Positions 12,446-25,785 are shown, counted from the stretch's first letter. The stretch: 64,000 bases of DNA from Mimachlamys varia (GCA_947623455.1 OX392532.1:53199058-53263057), one strand, 5' to 3'. A program made the numbers and translations. Notes: a model not told the origin generated them from the letters alone.

Positions 12446-12806
12446 AAGGTCATGTATATACGTTTTCATGAAAATCGGAGTATATTAATATTGTATTGAC
12501 TCCTGTCAACGATATTAGATGTTAATAATTTCATGAAGAACGTATATACCTGTATACCAATTTTCATAAATATCTGACGATATTTACATTTTATGAACTA
12601 ACTCCTGTCAACAATATTAGATGTTAAGAATTTCATGAAGTACCTGTATACCAATTTTCATAAATATCTGACGATATTTACATTTTATGAACTGACTCCT
12701 GTCAACGATATTAGATGTTAAGAATTTCATGAAGTACCTGTATACCAATTTTCATAAATATCTGACGAAATTTACAATTTATGAACTAACTCCTGTCAAC
12801 AATATT
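12446..12806. repeat. 94-bp tandem repeat, left part
   Basis: Units recur at ACTCCTGTCAAC positions 12,499, 12,601, 12,695 and 12,789, spaced 102, 94 and 94 bp. Shared blocks are GATGTTAAGAATTTCATGAA, CCAATTTTCATAAATATC and TGACGATATTTAC. The array breaks off inside AATATT at 12,801-12,806 and resumes at 13,282. Confidence 0.9.
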
Positions 12807-13281
12807 TAAGGATTGTTTAGTTTATGAGATCATAAATCCAATGGAGCACGAGGTAAATTGCGTAAGCGCGAAGCGTTTACGTTAAATTTACCGACTGCTC
12901 CATTGGATTTTTGATCTCATAAACTAAACAAAATCAAAGGTTAATCCTTATATTTACAGTATTATGTGTAAATGAGTCATAACTTTTCTGTTCAATTTAG
13001 CCCCATCTGCGGACATACATTTCATTGCAAAACTAACAAACATGAAAACAGTTTGATAAATGTAACAGCATGAAGTTTGCACAAGCCGTAGCTAGCTCCG
13101 CCCATGTCAATTGTTAATGACGTCATACAATTGTGATTCGAATGGAATAATTTGCATAGCTCCGCCCACATGTATTGTTGTCGACGTCATAGAAGTTTTG
13201 CACGTTCTCAAGTATAGTTATTGGAAAATAACTCTAGTTTGCAGTACAATGGTTATCGAGTGAATGTCGGTGTAGACTGTA
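12807..13281. mobile_element. Foldback insertion splitting the 94-bp array
   Basis: This 475-bp block interrupts a 94-bp repeat, with AATATT on both sides (12,801-12,806 and 13,282-13,287), consistent with a 6-bp target duplication. Its left third is a long inverted repeat: GTTTAGTTTATGAGATC..ATCCAATGGAGCA pairs with the reverse complement ending at about 12,950, around a GCGTAAGCGCGAAGCG centre. The right part holds two copies of an AGCTCCGCCCA box followed by a GACGTCAT box (about 13,092-13,125 and 13,160-13,191), GC-box- and CRE-like. No coding frame is seen, so this is probably a non-autonomous foldback element of unidentified family. Confidence 0.6.
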
Positions 13282-13556
13282 AATATTAGATGTTAAGAAT
13301 TTCATGAAGTACCTGTATACCAATTTTCATAAATATCTGACGATATTTACATTTAATGAACTAACTCCTGTCAACGATATTAGATGTTAATAATTTCATA
13401 AAGAACGTATATACCTGAATACCAATTTTCATAAATATCTGACGATATTTACATTTTATGAACTAACTCCTGTCAACAATATTAGATGTTAAGAATTTCA
13501 TGAAGTACCTGTATACCAATTTTGATAAATATCTGACGATTTTTACAATTAATCTC
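13282..13556. repeat. 94-bp tandem repeat, right part
   Basis: Continues the interrupted array with ACTCCTGTCAAC at 13,363 and 13,465 (102-bp spacing caused by an extra CGTATATA block, as between 12,499 and 12,601). It ends in a partial unit. Confidence 0.9.
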
Positions 13557-13789
13557 TTTAACAGTTCTTGCACACCACAACACTTATACAGAAACACTAT
13601 GTAAAGTTATTATACAGTTAACAACCTGATAGTGCTCCAGAAACTTGTACAACACCTGGCTGGTGGGAAAATGTGGAAGGAATAATAACTAGAACTGTCG
13701 CCGGGATGGCAGAGTAATAACCCTCGCAACCCCTGAGATAATATCGATGAAAAAAAGAAATAAAACATTAAAGTACATAACTCTTTCAC

Positions 13790-14300
13790 AATGCACAATT
13801 ACTTCTGAGGGCATAACTCCATATTGCGCTAGCCCTTCCACAAAAGGAATATGTTGAAAACTGAGAGACTGCATAGCCAGACGAAACTGTGTTCATTTAA
13901 AGGGAGAAAACTCTCTTTAAAGGGTCGAAAATACAAAGTCTTTTTAGAGGGCTCATCTAAATTTTAACTTGGTGTTCCCAAAGAAAAAAATCATTGAAAA
14001 ATGTGGGAATGTATAGCCGGAAAAAATGCGTAAATTTCAATATATACGGGGAATAACTCTCTGCAAAGTGTCGAAAATGTAAAAGTTACTTCTGGATGCA
14101 CATTTCAATATTGTACTGGCTATTCACACACAATTTTAAAAAGGTTCGGTGAAAAATGAACGAATGCATGGATGGACAAAATTCTGTTCCTTTTTATTTA
14201 AAAGGGGGATAACCCTCTGGAAAAGAGTTGAACATTCAAAAAGTTATTTTAGGAGGCACATCTCTATGTTGTACTTGCTATTCCCACGATTCAATAAGTT
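13790..14300. repeat. Strongly diverged ~140-157-bp tandem repeat
   Basis: Four weakly similar copies are aligned by GGCATAACTCC (13,811), GGCTCATCTAA (13,949), TGCACATTTCA (14,097) and GGCACATCTCT (14,254). Each is preceded by a GGG.AAAACTCTCT block and a GTCGAAAAT-like block. The divergence indicates an old array. Confidence 0.55.
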
Positions 14301-14773
14301 TATACACAGAATTTGTCTCTGTTTCAACAGCCGTATACATTACGCGTCCCCTCCCTTATGTCCCCTTTGTAAAATCGGTTAGGCGACTGGCGTCAAATTA
14401 AACCTGTCACGTTGCGTCATCCCCGCTATTTTTATCAGGGCTCTCCCAAGGAATGCAATTGTACAAGAGGTAAATATAGACATTTTGACCCGTTTTTGAA
14501 TATTGGAATAGCAGGAAAATATAATTAGTAGTCCAGACGCCATGTGCAATCAAGAACTCGCATTTAGGCTTTCGCGGGATGCCCTTCAATCAGTTTTGAG
14601 TTTGGATTATGGTTTTGTTGACACTTCAGTATTCTCCAATTCCCCGAAGCTTGGCTTGAGTTGATGATTATGAATTTTACTCAAACAAAGACAGCACAAT
14701 CCAGAAAATATGTGTTCAATAATTTATTTAAAACAACAACACCATTCCCAACGTGTAAAACAAATAACAAAAC
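14301..14773. other. Unique spacer, no gene recognised
   Basis: A minus-strand frame of 60 codons at 14,407-14,589 has no recognisable content or convincing splice signals. If the minus-strand gene suggested at 17.4 kb exists, this stretch lies beyond its polyadenylation signal. Confidence 0.35.
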
Positions 14774-14779
14774 TTTATT
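14774..14779 (-). promoter_or_regulatory. Candidate polyadenylation signal AATAAA
   Basis: Minus-strand AATAAA (plus-strand TTTATT) followed by TTTTGTTATTTGTTTTACA, a T/GT-rich downstream context. It is the first good candidate downstream of the minus-strand stop codon at 17,395-17,397. Using it would put the whole 26-bp array inside a 3' UTR of about 2.6 kb. The link to a transcript is inference. Confidence 0.3.
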
Positions 14780-14821
14780 GACATGGCACAAAATGTACAA
14801 AGTAATCTGATGCATTTGTAT

Positions 14822-14961
14822 ATAGGTCAGAGGTCACACCAGAACTGACCACCTCTAACCTTAGGTCATCAATCAACATTTATCTAACGACCTCAATACT
14901 CTATGTAGGTCAGAGGTCACATAAGACCTCATGACCTAAATCTCTAGATCATCAGTCAACA
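14822..14961. repeat. Two copies of an ~83-bp GGTCAGAGGTCAC unit
   Basis: GGTCAGAGGTCAC occurs at 14,825 and 14,908, each followed within about 50 bp by TCAT..TCAACATTTATCTA. The second copy runs straight into the 26-bp array, whose unit also contains TTTATCTA. The 26-bp array may therefore have grown from the end of this unit. AGGTCA half-sites are present in each copy. Confidence 0.6.
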
Positions 14962-17421
14962 TTTATCTACCCAGACACGGTCCTGTATCTATCTAACCAG
15001 ACACGGTCCTGTATCTATCTAACCAGACACGGTCCTGTATTTATCTAACCAGACACGGTCCTGTATCTATCTAACCAGACACGGTCCTGTATCTATCTAA
15101 CCAGACACGGTCCTGTATCTATCTAACCAGACACGGTCCTGTTTATATCTAACCACACACTGTCTTGTATCTATCTAACCAGACACGGTCCTGTATTTAT
15201 CTGACCAGACACGGTCCTGTATTTATCTAAACAGACGGGGTCCTGTATTTATCTGACCAGACACGGTCCTGTATTAATCTAACCAGACCCGGTCCTGTGT
15301 CTATCTAAACAGACACTGTCCTGTATCTATCTAACCAGCCACGGTCCTGTATTTATCTAATTACCAGACCCGGTCCTGTATTTATCTAAACAGACACGGT
15401 CCTGTGTTAATCTAACCAGACCCGGTCCTGTATTTATCTAAACAGACACGGTCCTGTATTTATCTAAACAGACACGGTCCTGTTTCTATCTAACCAGATA
15501 CGGTCCTGTATTTATCAAACCAGACACAGTCCTGTATTTATCTTACCAGACACGGTCCTGTGTCTATCTAAACAGACACGGTCCTGTATCTATCTAACCA
15601 GACACGGTCCTGTATTTATCTAATTACCAGACACGGTCCTGTATTTATCTAAACAGACATGGTCCTGTATATATCTAAACAGACACGGTCCGGTATTTAT
15701 CTGACCAGACACGGTCCTGTATTAATCTAACCAGACCCGGTCCTGTATTTATCTAACCAGACATGGTCCTGTATTTATCTAACCAGACACGGTACTGTAT
15801 TTATCTAACCAGACACGGTCCTGTATTTATCTAACCAGACACGGTCCTGTATTTATCTAACCAGACACGGTCCTGTATTTATCTAACCAGGCACGGTCCT
15901 GTTTCTATCTAACCAGACACGGTCCTGTATTTATCTAACCAGACACGGTCCTATATTTATCTAACCAGACACGGTCCTGTATTTATCTAACCAGACACGG
16001 TCCTGTATTTATCTAACCAGACACGGTCCTGTATTTATCTAACCAGACACGGTCCTGTATTTATCTAAACAGACACGGTCCTGTATTTATCTAACCAGAC
16101 AAGGTCCTGTATTTATCTAATCAGACACGGTCCTGTATTTATCTAAACAGACACGGTCCTGTATTTATCTGACCAGACACGGTCCTGTTTCTATCTAACC
16201 AGACACGGTCCTGTATTTATCTAACCAGACACGGTCCTGTATTTATCTAACCAGACACGGTCCTGTGTTTATCTAACCAGACACAGTCCTGTATTTATCG
16301 AACCAGACACGGTCCTGTATTTATCTAAACAGACACGGTCCTGTATTTATCTAACCAGACACGGTCCTGTATTTATCTAACCAGACACGGTCCTGTATTT
16401 ATCTAACCAGACATGGTCCTGTATTTATCTAACCAGGCACGGTCTTGTTTCTATCTAACCAAACACGGTCCTGTATTTATCTAACCAGGCACGGTCCTGT
16501 TTCTATCTAACCAGACACGGTCCTGTATTTATCTAACCAGACACGGTCCTATATTTATCTAACCAGACACGGTCCTGTATTTATCTAACCAGACACGGTC
16601 CTGTATTTATCTGACCAGACACGGTCCTGTACTTATCTAACCAGACACGGTCCTGTATTTATCTAAACAGACACGGTCCTGTATTTATCTAACCAGACAA
16701 GGTCCTGTATTTATCTAATCAGACACGGTCCTGTATTTATCTAAACAGACACGGTCCTGTATTTATCTGACCAGACACGGTCCTGTTTCTATCTAACCAG
16801 ACACGGTCCTGTATTTATCTAACCAGACACGGTCCTGTATTTATCTAACCAGACACGGTCCTGTGTTTATCTAACCAGACACAGTCCTGTATTTATCTAA
16901 CCAGGCACGGTCTTGTTTCTATCTAACCAGACATGGTCCTGTATCTATCTAACCAGACACGGTCCTGTATTTATCTAACCAGACACGGTCCTGTATTTAT
17001 CTGACCAGACACAGTCCTGTTTCTATCTAACCAGACACGGTCCTGTATCTATCTAACCAGGCACGGTCCTGTTTTTATCTAAACAGACACGGTCCTGTAT
17101 TTATCTAACCAGACACGGTCCTGTTTCTATCTAACCAGACACGGTCCTGTATCTATCTAACCAGGCACGGTCCTGTATTTATCTAAACAGACACGGTCCT
17201 GTATTTATCTAACCAGACACAGTCCTGTATTTATCTAATTACCAGACACGGTCCTGTATTTATCTAAACCAGACACGGTCCTGTATTTATCTAACTAGAC
17301 ACGATCCTGTGTTTATCTAACCAGACACGGTCCTGTATCTATCTAACCAGACACAGTCCTGTATCTATCTAACCAGACACGATCCTGTATCTATCTAACC
17401 AGACACGGTCCTGTATTTATC
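14962..17421. repeat. 26-bp minisatellite array, about 94 copies
   Basis: Units have the core CCAGACACGGTCCTGT followed by ATTTATCTAA. Common variants are TATCT/TTTCT for TATTT, AAACAG for AACCAG, and an inserted TTAC. A block of variants around 16,101 recurs 598 bp later (23 units). On the minus strand almost every unit contains an in-frame TAG or TAA, so it is not coding. It lies immediately beside an exon-like block at 17.395-17.523 kb. Confidence 0.97.
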
Positions 17422-17523
17422 TACAGTGGTCCTTAAGACATGGCTGTTCTCCTCCAGTCGAGTAAGGCATGCACGGACTCCATTAACCTTGACCCTGGCA
17501 TACTGGAATGTTCGACGAAGTTC
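17395..17523 (-). CDS. Exon-like island between two minisatellites, possible last exon
   Basis: Minus-strand block of 42 codons plus a TAG stop, starting ELRRTFQYARVKVNGVR and continuing with CLTRLEENSHVL. It is preceded by a good acceptor, a pyrimidine-rich CCATTTTCTCCATCTGC then ACAAG. The peptide is Arg/Leu-rich and looks helical. The stop codon lies inside the first copies of the 26-bp array, and the upstream flank is the 30-bp array. Phase 0 at the acceptor fits the exon ending at 25,492 if its GTGCAT is used as donor, making the 30-bp array intronic. An alternative donor (ACT|GTAGAT) would end the exon earlier. I do not recognise the protein, and transcript evidence is needed to confirm it. 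Confidence 0.4.
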   Translation of the reverse strand, partial: ELRRTFQYARVKVNGVRACLTRLEENSHVLRTTVDKYRTVSG

Positions 17524-17553
17524 CTTGTGCAGATGGAGAAAATGGCAACCCAT

Positions 17554-20500
17554 ATCAGCATCTACAACCAACAACACGATAATGTCAACATCTACAACCA
17601 ACCACACAATAATGTCAACATCTACAACCAACCACACGATAATGTCAACATCTACAACCAACCACACAATAATGTCAATATCTACAACCAACCACACAAT
17701 AATGTCAACATCTACAACCAACCACACAATAATGTCAACATCTACAACCAACCACACAATAATGTCAACATCTACAACCAACCACACAATAATATCAACA
17801 TATACAACCAACCACACAATAATATCAATATACAACCAACCACACAATAATGTCAACATAAACAACCAACCACACAATAATGTCAACATCTACAACAAAC
17901 CACACAATAATGTCAACATATACAACCAACCACACAATAATGTCAACATCTACAACCAACCACACAATAATGTCAACATCTACAACCAACCACACAATAA
18001 TGTCAACATCTACAACCAACCACACAATAATGTCAACATCTACGACCACACAATAATGTCAACATATACAACCAACCACACAATAATGTCAACATAAACA
18101 ACCAACCACACAATGATGTCAACATCTACAACCAACCACACAATAATGTCAACATCTACAACCAACCACACAATAATGTCAACATCTACAACCAACCACA
18201 CAATAATGTCAACATCTACAACCAACCACACAATAATGTCAGCATCTACAACCAACCACACAATAATGTCAACCTCTACAACCAACCACACAATAATGTC
18301 AACATCTACAACCAACCACACAATAATGTCAACATCTACAACCAACCACACAATAATGTCAACATCTACAACAAACCACACAATAATGTCAACATCTACA
18401 ACCAACCACACAATAGTGTCAACATCTACAACCACACAATAATGTCAACATCTACAACCAACCACACAATAGTGTCAACATCTACAACCAACCACACAAT
18501 AATGTCAACATCTACAACCAACCACACAATAATGTCAACATAAACAACCAACCACACAATAATGTCAACATCTACAACCAACCACACAATAATGTCATCA
18601 TCTACAACCAACCACACAATAATGTCAACATCTACAACCAACCACACAATAATGTCAACATAAACAACCAACCACACAATAATGTCAACATCTACAACCA
18701 ACCACACAATAATGTCAACATCTACAACAAACCACACAATAATGTCAACATCTACAACAAACCACACAATAATGTCAACATATACAACCAACCACACAAT
18801 AATGTCAACATAAACAACCAACCACACAATTATGTCAACATCTACAACCACACAATAATTTCAACATCTACAACCAACCACACAATAATGTCAACATCTA
18901 GAACCACACAATAGTGTCAACATCTACAACCACACAATAATGTCAACATCTACAACCAACCACACAATAATGTCAGCATCTACAACCACACAATAATGTC
19001 AACATCTACAACCAACCACACAATAGTGTCAACATAAACAACCACACAATAATGTCAACATCTACAACCAACCACACAATAGTGTCAACATCTACAACCA
19101 CACAATAATGTCAACATCTACAACCAACCACACAATAATGTCAACATAAACAACCAACCACACAATAATGTCAACATCTACAACCACACAATAATGTCAA
19201 CATCTACAACCACACAATAATGTCAACATCTACAACCAACCACACAATAATGTCAACATCTACAACCACACAATAGTGTCAACATCTACAACCACACAAT
19301 AATGTCAACATAAACAACCAACCACACAATAATGTCAACATCTACAACCACACAATAGTGTCAACATCTACAACCACACAATAATGTCAACATCTACAAC
19401 CAAACACACAAAAATGTCAGCATCTACAACCAACCACACAATAATGTCAACATCTACAACCAACCAGACAATAATGTCAGCATCTACAACCAACCACACA
19501 ATAATGTCAACATAAACAACCAACCACACAATAATGTCAACATCTACAACCAACCACACAATAAATGTCAACATCTACAACCAACCACACAATAATGTCA
19601 ACATCTACAACCAACCACACAATAAACAACCAACCACACAATAATGTCAACATCTACAACCACAAAATAATGTCAACATCTACAACCACACAATAATGTC
19701 AACATCTACAACCAACCACACAATAATGTCAACATAAACAACCAACCACACAATAATGTCAACATCTACAACCACACAATAATGTCAACATCTACAATCA
19801 ACCACACAATAATGTCAACATCTACAACCACAAAATAATGTCAACATCTACAACCAACCACACAATAATGTCAACATAAACCAACCACACAATAAATGTC
19901 AACATCTACAACCAACCACACAATAATGTCAACATCTACAACCAACCACACAATAATGTCAACATAAACAACCAACCACACAATAATGTCAACATCTACA
20001 ACCAACCACACAATAATGTCAACATCTACAACCAACCACACAATAATGTCAGCATCTACAACCACGAAATAATGTCAACATCTACAACCAACCACACAAT
20101 AATGTCAACATCTACAACCAACCACACAATAATGTCAACATCTACAACCAACCACACAATAATGTCAACATCTACAACCACACAATAATGTCAACATCTA
20201 CAACCACACAATAATGTCAACATAAACAACCAACCACACAATAATGTCAACATCTACAACCACACAATAATGTCAACATCTACAACCAACCACACAATAA
20301 TGTCAACATCTACAACCACACAATAATGTCAACATCTACAACCAACCACACAATAATGTCAACATAAACAACCAACCACACAATAATGTCAACATCTACA
20401 ACCAACCACACAATAATATCAACATATACAACCAACCACACAATAATATCAATATACAACCAACCACACAATAATGTCAACATCTACAACCAACCACACA

Positions 20501-23500
20501 ATAATGTCAACATCTACAACCAACCACACAATAATGTCAACATCTACGACCACACAATAATGTCAACATCTACAACCAACCACACAATAATGTCAACATC
20601 TACAACCAACCACACAATAATGTCAACATAAACAACCAACCACACAATAATGTCAACATCTACAACCAACCACACAATAATGTCAACATCTACAACCAAC
20701 CACACAATAATGTCAACATCTACAACCACAAAATAATGTCAACATCTACAACCAACCACACAATAATGTCAACATCTACAACCAACCACACAATAATGTC
20801 AGCATCTACAACCACACAATAATGTCAACATCTACAACCAACCACACAATAATGTCAACATCTACAACCACACAATAATGTCAACATCTACAACCAACCA
20901 CACAATAATGTCAACATCTACAACAAACCACACAATAATGTCAACATCTACAACCAACCACACAATAATGTCAACATCTACAACCAACCACACAATAATG
21001 TCAACATAAACAACCAACCACACAATAATGTCAACATCTACAACCACAAAATAATGTCAACATCTACAACCACACAATAATGTCAACATCTACAACCAAC
21101 CACACAATAATGTCAACATAAACAACCAACCACACAATAATGTCAACATCTACAACCACACAATAATGTCAACATCTACAATCAACCACACAATAATGTC
21201 AACATCTACAACCACAAAATAATGTCAACATCTACAACCAACCACACAATAATGTCAACATAAACCAACCACACAATAAATGTCAACATCTACAACCAAC
21301 CACACAATAATGTCAACATCTACAACCAACCACACAATAATGTCAACATAAACAACCAACCACACAATAATGTCAACATCTACAACCAACCACACAATAA
21401 TGTCAACATCTACAACCAACCACACAATAATGTCAGCATCTACAACCACGAAATAATGTCAACATCTACAACCAACCACACAATAATGTCAACATCTACA
21501 ACCAACCACACAATAATGTCAACATCTACAACCAACCACACAATAATGTCAACATCTACAACCACACAATAATGTCAACATCTACAACCACACAATAATG
21601 TCAACATAAACAACCAACCACACAATAATGTCAACATCTACAACCACACAATAATGTCAACATCTACAACCAACCACACAATAATGTCAACATCTACAAC
21701 CACACAATAATGTCAACATCTACAACCACACAATAATGTCAACATCTACAACCACACAATAATGTCAACATCTACAACCAACCACACAATAATGTCAACA
21801 TAAACAACCAACCACACAATAATGTCAACATAAACAACCAACCACAAAATAATGTCAACATCTACAACCAACCACACAATAATGTCAACATAAACCAACC
21901 ACACAATAAATGTCAACATCTACAACCAACCACACAATAATGTCAACATCTACAACCAACCACACAATAATGTCAACATAAACAACCAACCACACAATAA
22001 TGTCAACATCTACAACCAACCACACAATAATGTCAACATCTACAACCAACCACACAATAATGTCAGCATCTACAACCACGAAATAATGTCAACATCTACA
22101 ACCAACCACACAATAATGTCAACATCTACAACCAACCACACAATAATGTCAACATCTACAACCAACCACACAATAATGTCAACATCTACAACCACACAAT
22201 AATGTCAACATCTACAACCACACAATAATGTCAACATAAACAACCAACCACACAATAATGTCAACATCTACAACCACACAATAATGTCAACATCTACAAC
22301 CAACCACACAATAATGTCAACATCTACAACCACACAATAATGTCAACATCTACAACCACACAATAATGTCAACATCTACAACCACACAATAATGTCAACA
22401 TCTACAACCAACCACACAATAATGTCAACATAAACAACCAACCACACAATAATGTCAACATAAACAACCAACCACACAATAATGTCAACATCTACAACCA
22501 CACAATAATGTCAACATCTACAACCAACCACACAATAATGTCAACATCTACAACCACACAATAATGTCAACATCTACAACCACACAATAATGTCAACATC
22601 TACAACCACACAATAATGTCAACATCTACAACCAACCACACAATAATGTCAACATAAACAACCAACCACACAATAATGTCAACATAAACAACCAACCACA
22701 CAATAATGTCAACATCTACAACCACACAATAATGTCAACATCTACAACCAACCACACAATAATGTCAACATAAACAACCAACCACACAATAGTGTCAACA
22801 TCTACAACCACACAATAATGTCAACATCTACAACCAACCACACAATAATGTCAACATCTACAACCAACCACACAATAATGTCAACATCTACAACCAACCA
22901 CACAATAATGTCAACATCTACAACCACAAAATAATGTCAACATCTACAACCAACCACACAATAATGTCAACATCTACAACCAACCACACAATAATGTCAA
23001 CATCTACAACCACACAATAATGTCAACATCTACAACCAACCACACAATAATGTCAACATCTACAACCACACAATAATGTCAACATCTACAACCAACCACA
23101 CAATAATGTCAACATCTACAACAAACCACACAATAATGTCAACATCTACAACCAACCACACAATAATGTCAACATCTACAACCAACCACACAATAATGTC
23201 AACATCTACAACCAACCACACAATAATGTCAACATCTACAACCACACAATAATGTCAACATCTACAACCACACAATAATGTCAACATCTACAACCAACCA
23301 CACAATAATGTCAACATCTACAACCAACCACACAATAATGTCAACATCTACAACCAACCACACAATAATGTCAACATCTACAACCAACCACACAATAATG
23401 TCAACATCTACAACCAACCACACAATAATGTCAACATCTACAACCAACCACAAAATAGTGTCAACATCTACAACCACACAATAATGTCAACATCTACAAC

Positions 23501-24664
23501 CACACAATAATGTCAACATCTACAACCAACCACACAATAATGTCAACATCTACAACCAACCACACAATAATGTCAACATCTACAACCAACCACACAATAA
23601 TGTCAACATCTACAACCAACCACACAATAATGTCAACATCTACAACCAACCACACAATAATGTCAACATCTACAACCAACCACACAATAATGTCAACATC
23701 TACAACCAACCACACAATAATGTCAACATCTACAACCACACAATAGTGTCAACATCTACAACCACACAATAATGTCAACCTAAACAACCAACCACACAAT
23801 AATGTCAACATCTACAACCAACCACAAAATAGTGTCAACATCTACAACCAACCACACAATAATGTCAACATCTACAACCAACCACAAAATAGTGTCAACA
23901 TCTACAACCAACCACACAATAATGTCAACATCTACAACCAACCACACAATAGTGTCAACATAAACAACCAACCACACAATAATGTCAACCTAAACAACCA
24001 ACCACACAATAATGTCAACATCTACAACCAACCACACAATAATGTCAACATCTACAACCAACCACACAATAATGTCAACATCTACAACCAACCACACAAT
24101 AATGTCAACATCTACAACCAACCACACAATAATGTCAACATCTACAATAAACCACACAATAATGTCAACATCTACAACCACACAATAATGTCAACATAAA
24201 CAACCAACCACACAATAGTGTCAACATCTACAACCACACAATAATGTCAACATCTACAACCAACCACACAATAATGTCAACATCTACAACCAACCACACA
24301 ATAGTGTCAACATCTACAACCACACAATAGTGTCAACATCTACAACCACACAATAATGTCAACATCTACAACCACACAATAATGTCAGCATCTACAACCA
24401 ACCACACAATAATGTCAACATATACAACCAACCACACAATAATGTCAACATCTACAACCAACCACACAATAGTGTCAACATCTACAACCACACAATAGTG
24501 TCAACATCTACAACCACACAATAATGTCAACATCTACAACCACACAATAATGTCAACATCTACAATCAACCACACAATAATGTCAACATAAACAACCAAC
24601 CACACAATAATGTCAACATCTACAACCAACCACACAATAATGTCAACATCTACAACCACACAAT
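17554..24664. repeat. 30/26-bp minisatellite array, about 7.1 kb
   Basis: Roughly 245 units of AATGTCAACATCTACAACCA followed by ACCACACAAT (30 bp), mixed with a shorter 26-bp form lacking one ACCA. Frequent variants are TAAACAACC for TCTACAACC, ATAGTG for ATAATG, and TCAGCATC. Pure 30-bp stretches leave two plus frames and one minus frame open and give decapeptide repeats on both strands. The 26-bp units and TAAAC variants break these frames, so they are not annotated as genes. Long segments are duplicated 1384 and 630 bp apart. Confidence 0.98.
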
Positions 24665-24740
24665 AAGGTCACATCACTGTTTAATTGGTATGAATATATT
24701 TGGTTTTAATTACATTTCGAAACCTAATTTTCAAAATTTC

Positions 24741-25206
24741 AGCTTTCTGGTCGCCGATAATCGACCCGGTCTAGATCCACTACATTCTTCCCTCCTTTAA
24801 CAAAGTCTTCGACCCCGAAGACATCATGATTTACAACCAAGGTTCGGGTATCACCTTGCTAAGTATGCACCCAGTACTTGAAACAAGGTTTGGTCAAAGA
24901 CACCAAATGTAACAGGAGAGGAAAAATGCACGGCCAGACTGGGGCTATCTGGTCGACGAGGATCGACCCGGTCTAGATCCACTACATTCCTCTCTCCTTT
25001 AACAAAGTCTTCGACCCCCAAGACACACACTTGGCTCTATACCACCTTCTGTGGGTATATTTCGTTGGTTGCCGAATGTAACAGGAAAAGAAAAATGCAC
25101 AGCCAGACCGGGGTTCCGACCCGGAACCTTCCGATCTCTAGACAGACTCTCAACCAATTGAGCTATCTGGTCGCCGACGATCGACCTGGTCTAGATCCGC
25201 TACAAC
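24741..25206 (-). repeat. Cluster of three tRNA-derived SINE copies
   Basis: A shared block containing GATCGACCCGGTCTAGATCC recurs at about 24,757, 24,964 and (with a mismatch) 25,180. The rightmost copy has a clear tRNA-like region on the minus strand: A box TAGCTCAATTGG (plus-strand 25,154-25,165) and a B-box-like GGGTCGGAACCCC (near 25,110-25,122). The other two share the downstream body, TTCGACCCC.AAGACA, but the middle copy goes directly from GGGG to CTATCTGG and so lacks the tRNA segment. Family name not assigned. Confidence 0.7.
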
Positions 25207-25491
25207 TTTATCATCAAGAAATGGTTATGGATCACATACCTACACAAACTAATCGTTTGTGAACCATTACTTAACTATAACTTTATTGTAGACTTCTTCT
25301 GGCAGACTGGCATCCTAATTAAACATGGTTCTTTGTATGCACTAGGACAACAACAGTGAAAGCTTACTACCAATCCCATCATGCATTCTCCAGTTATCAT
25401 CCGGAAAAAGAACATTTTTAATTACAGTGACATTTGCAGATATCTAAAATCAATATAGTGCTTGCTTTGCTCCTGGACAACCTTAATGCAC

Positions 25492-25544
25492 CATATGCCA
25501 TGCGACTGCCTTCATAAATTCTCTTGTTAACTTCTGGTGAAGAG
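25492..25544 (-). CDS. Exon-like block, minus strand (possible penultimate or last exon)
   Basis: After an acceptor preceded by TTTTTTCCATACCAG the minus strand reads LHQKLTREFMKAVAWHM. Two endings are possible. A donor ATG|GTGCAT would end the exon in phase 0, fitting the block at 17,395-17,523. Alternatively translation continues three codons to a TAA stop (VH*) at 25,483-25,485, with an AATAAA about 200 bp downstream (plus-strand TTTATT at 25,282-25,287). The incoming phase (two bases completing a codon) matches the block at 25,786-25,839 spliced at AAAC|GTAGGT. Protein family not recognised. Confidence 0.4.
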
Positions 25545-25785
25545 CTGGTATGGAAAAAATCTGTTTTACGACGATGTGACCTTGACCTTTGATGGATTTC
25601 CCCCCAGTATGTTGCCCCATCCTAGGCAACTTGTACACCAAAAGTAAATTCCTGACATGCATCCAGAGGGGGATGGGGGATAAAAACTAGTATTTACCCC
25701 TGATATGTCATAATAAACTTGACCAAGGTTAGAACTGGAGGAATTAGATCTCCGTGAGTGAAAGATAATGGAGTGCACTACCTAC

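Noticed and set aside
14822..14961. AGGTCA direct repeats as nuclear receptor elements
   Set aside because: GGTCAGAGGTCAC half-sites are present, but they belong to a repeated ~83-bp unit feeding into a minisatellite. Nothing else suggests a promoter.
17426..18097. A 223-codon frame with Ser/Thr-rich decapeptides containing an N-H-T sequon, and mirror frames of VVDVDIIVWL repeats on the other strand
   Set aside because: 30-bp units are divisible by three and stop-free in three of six phases. Both strands are open at once and the frames break at 26-bp units and TAAAC variants, so this is repeat structure rather than a glycoprotein gene.
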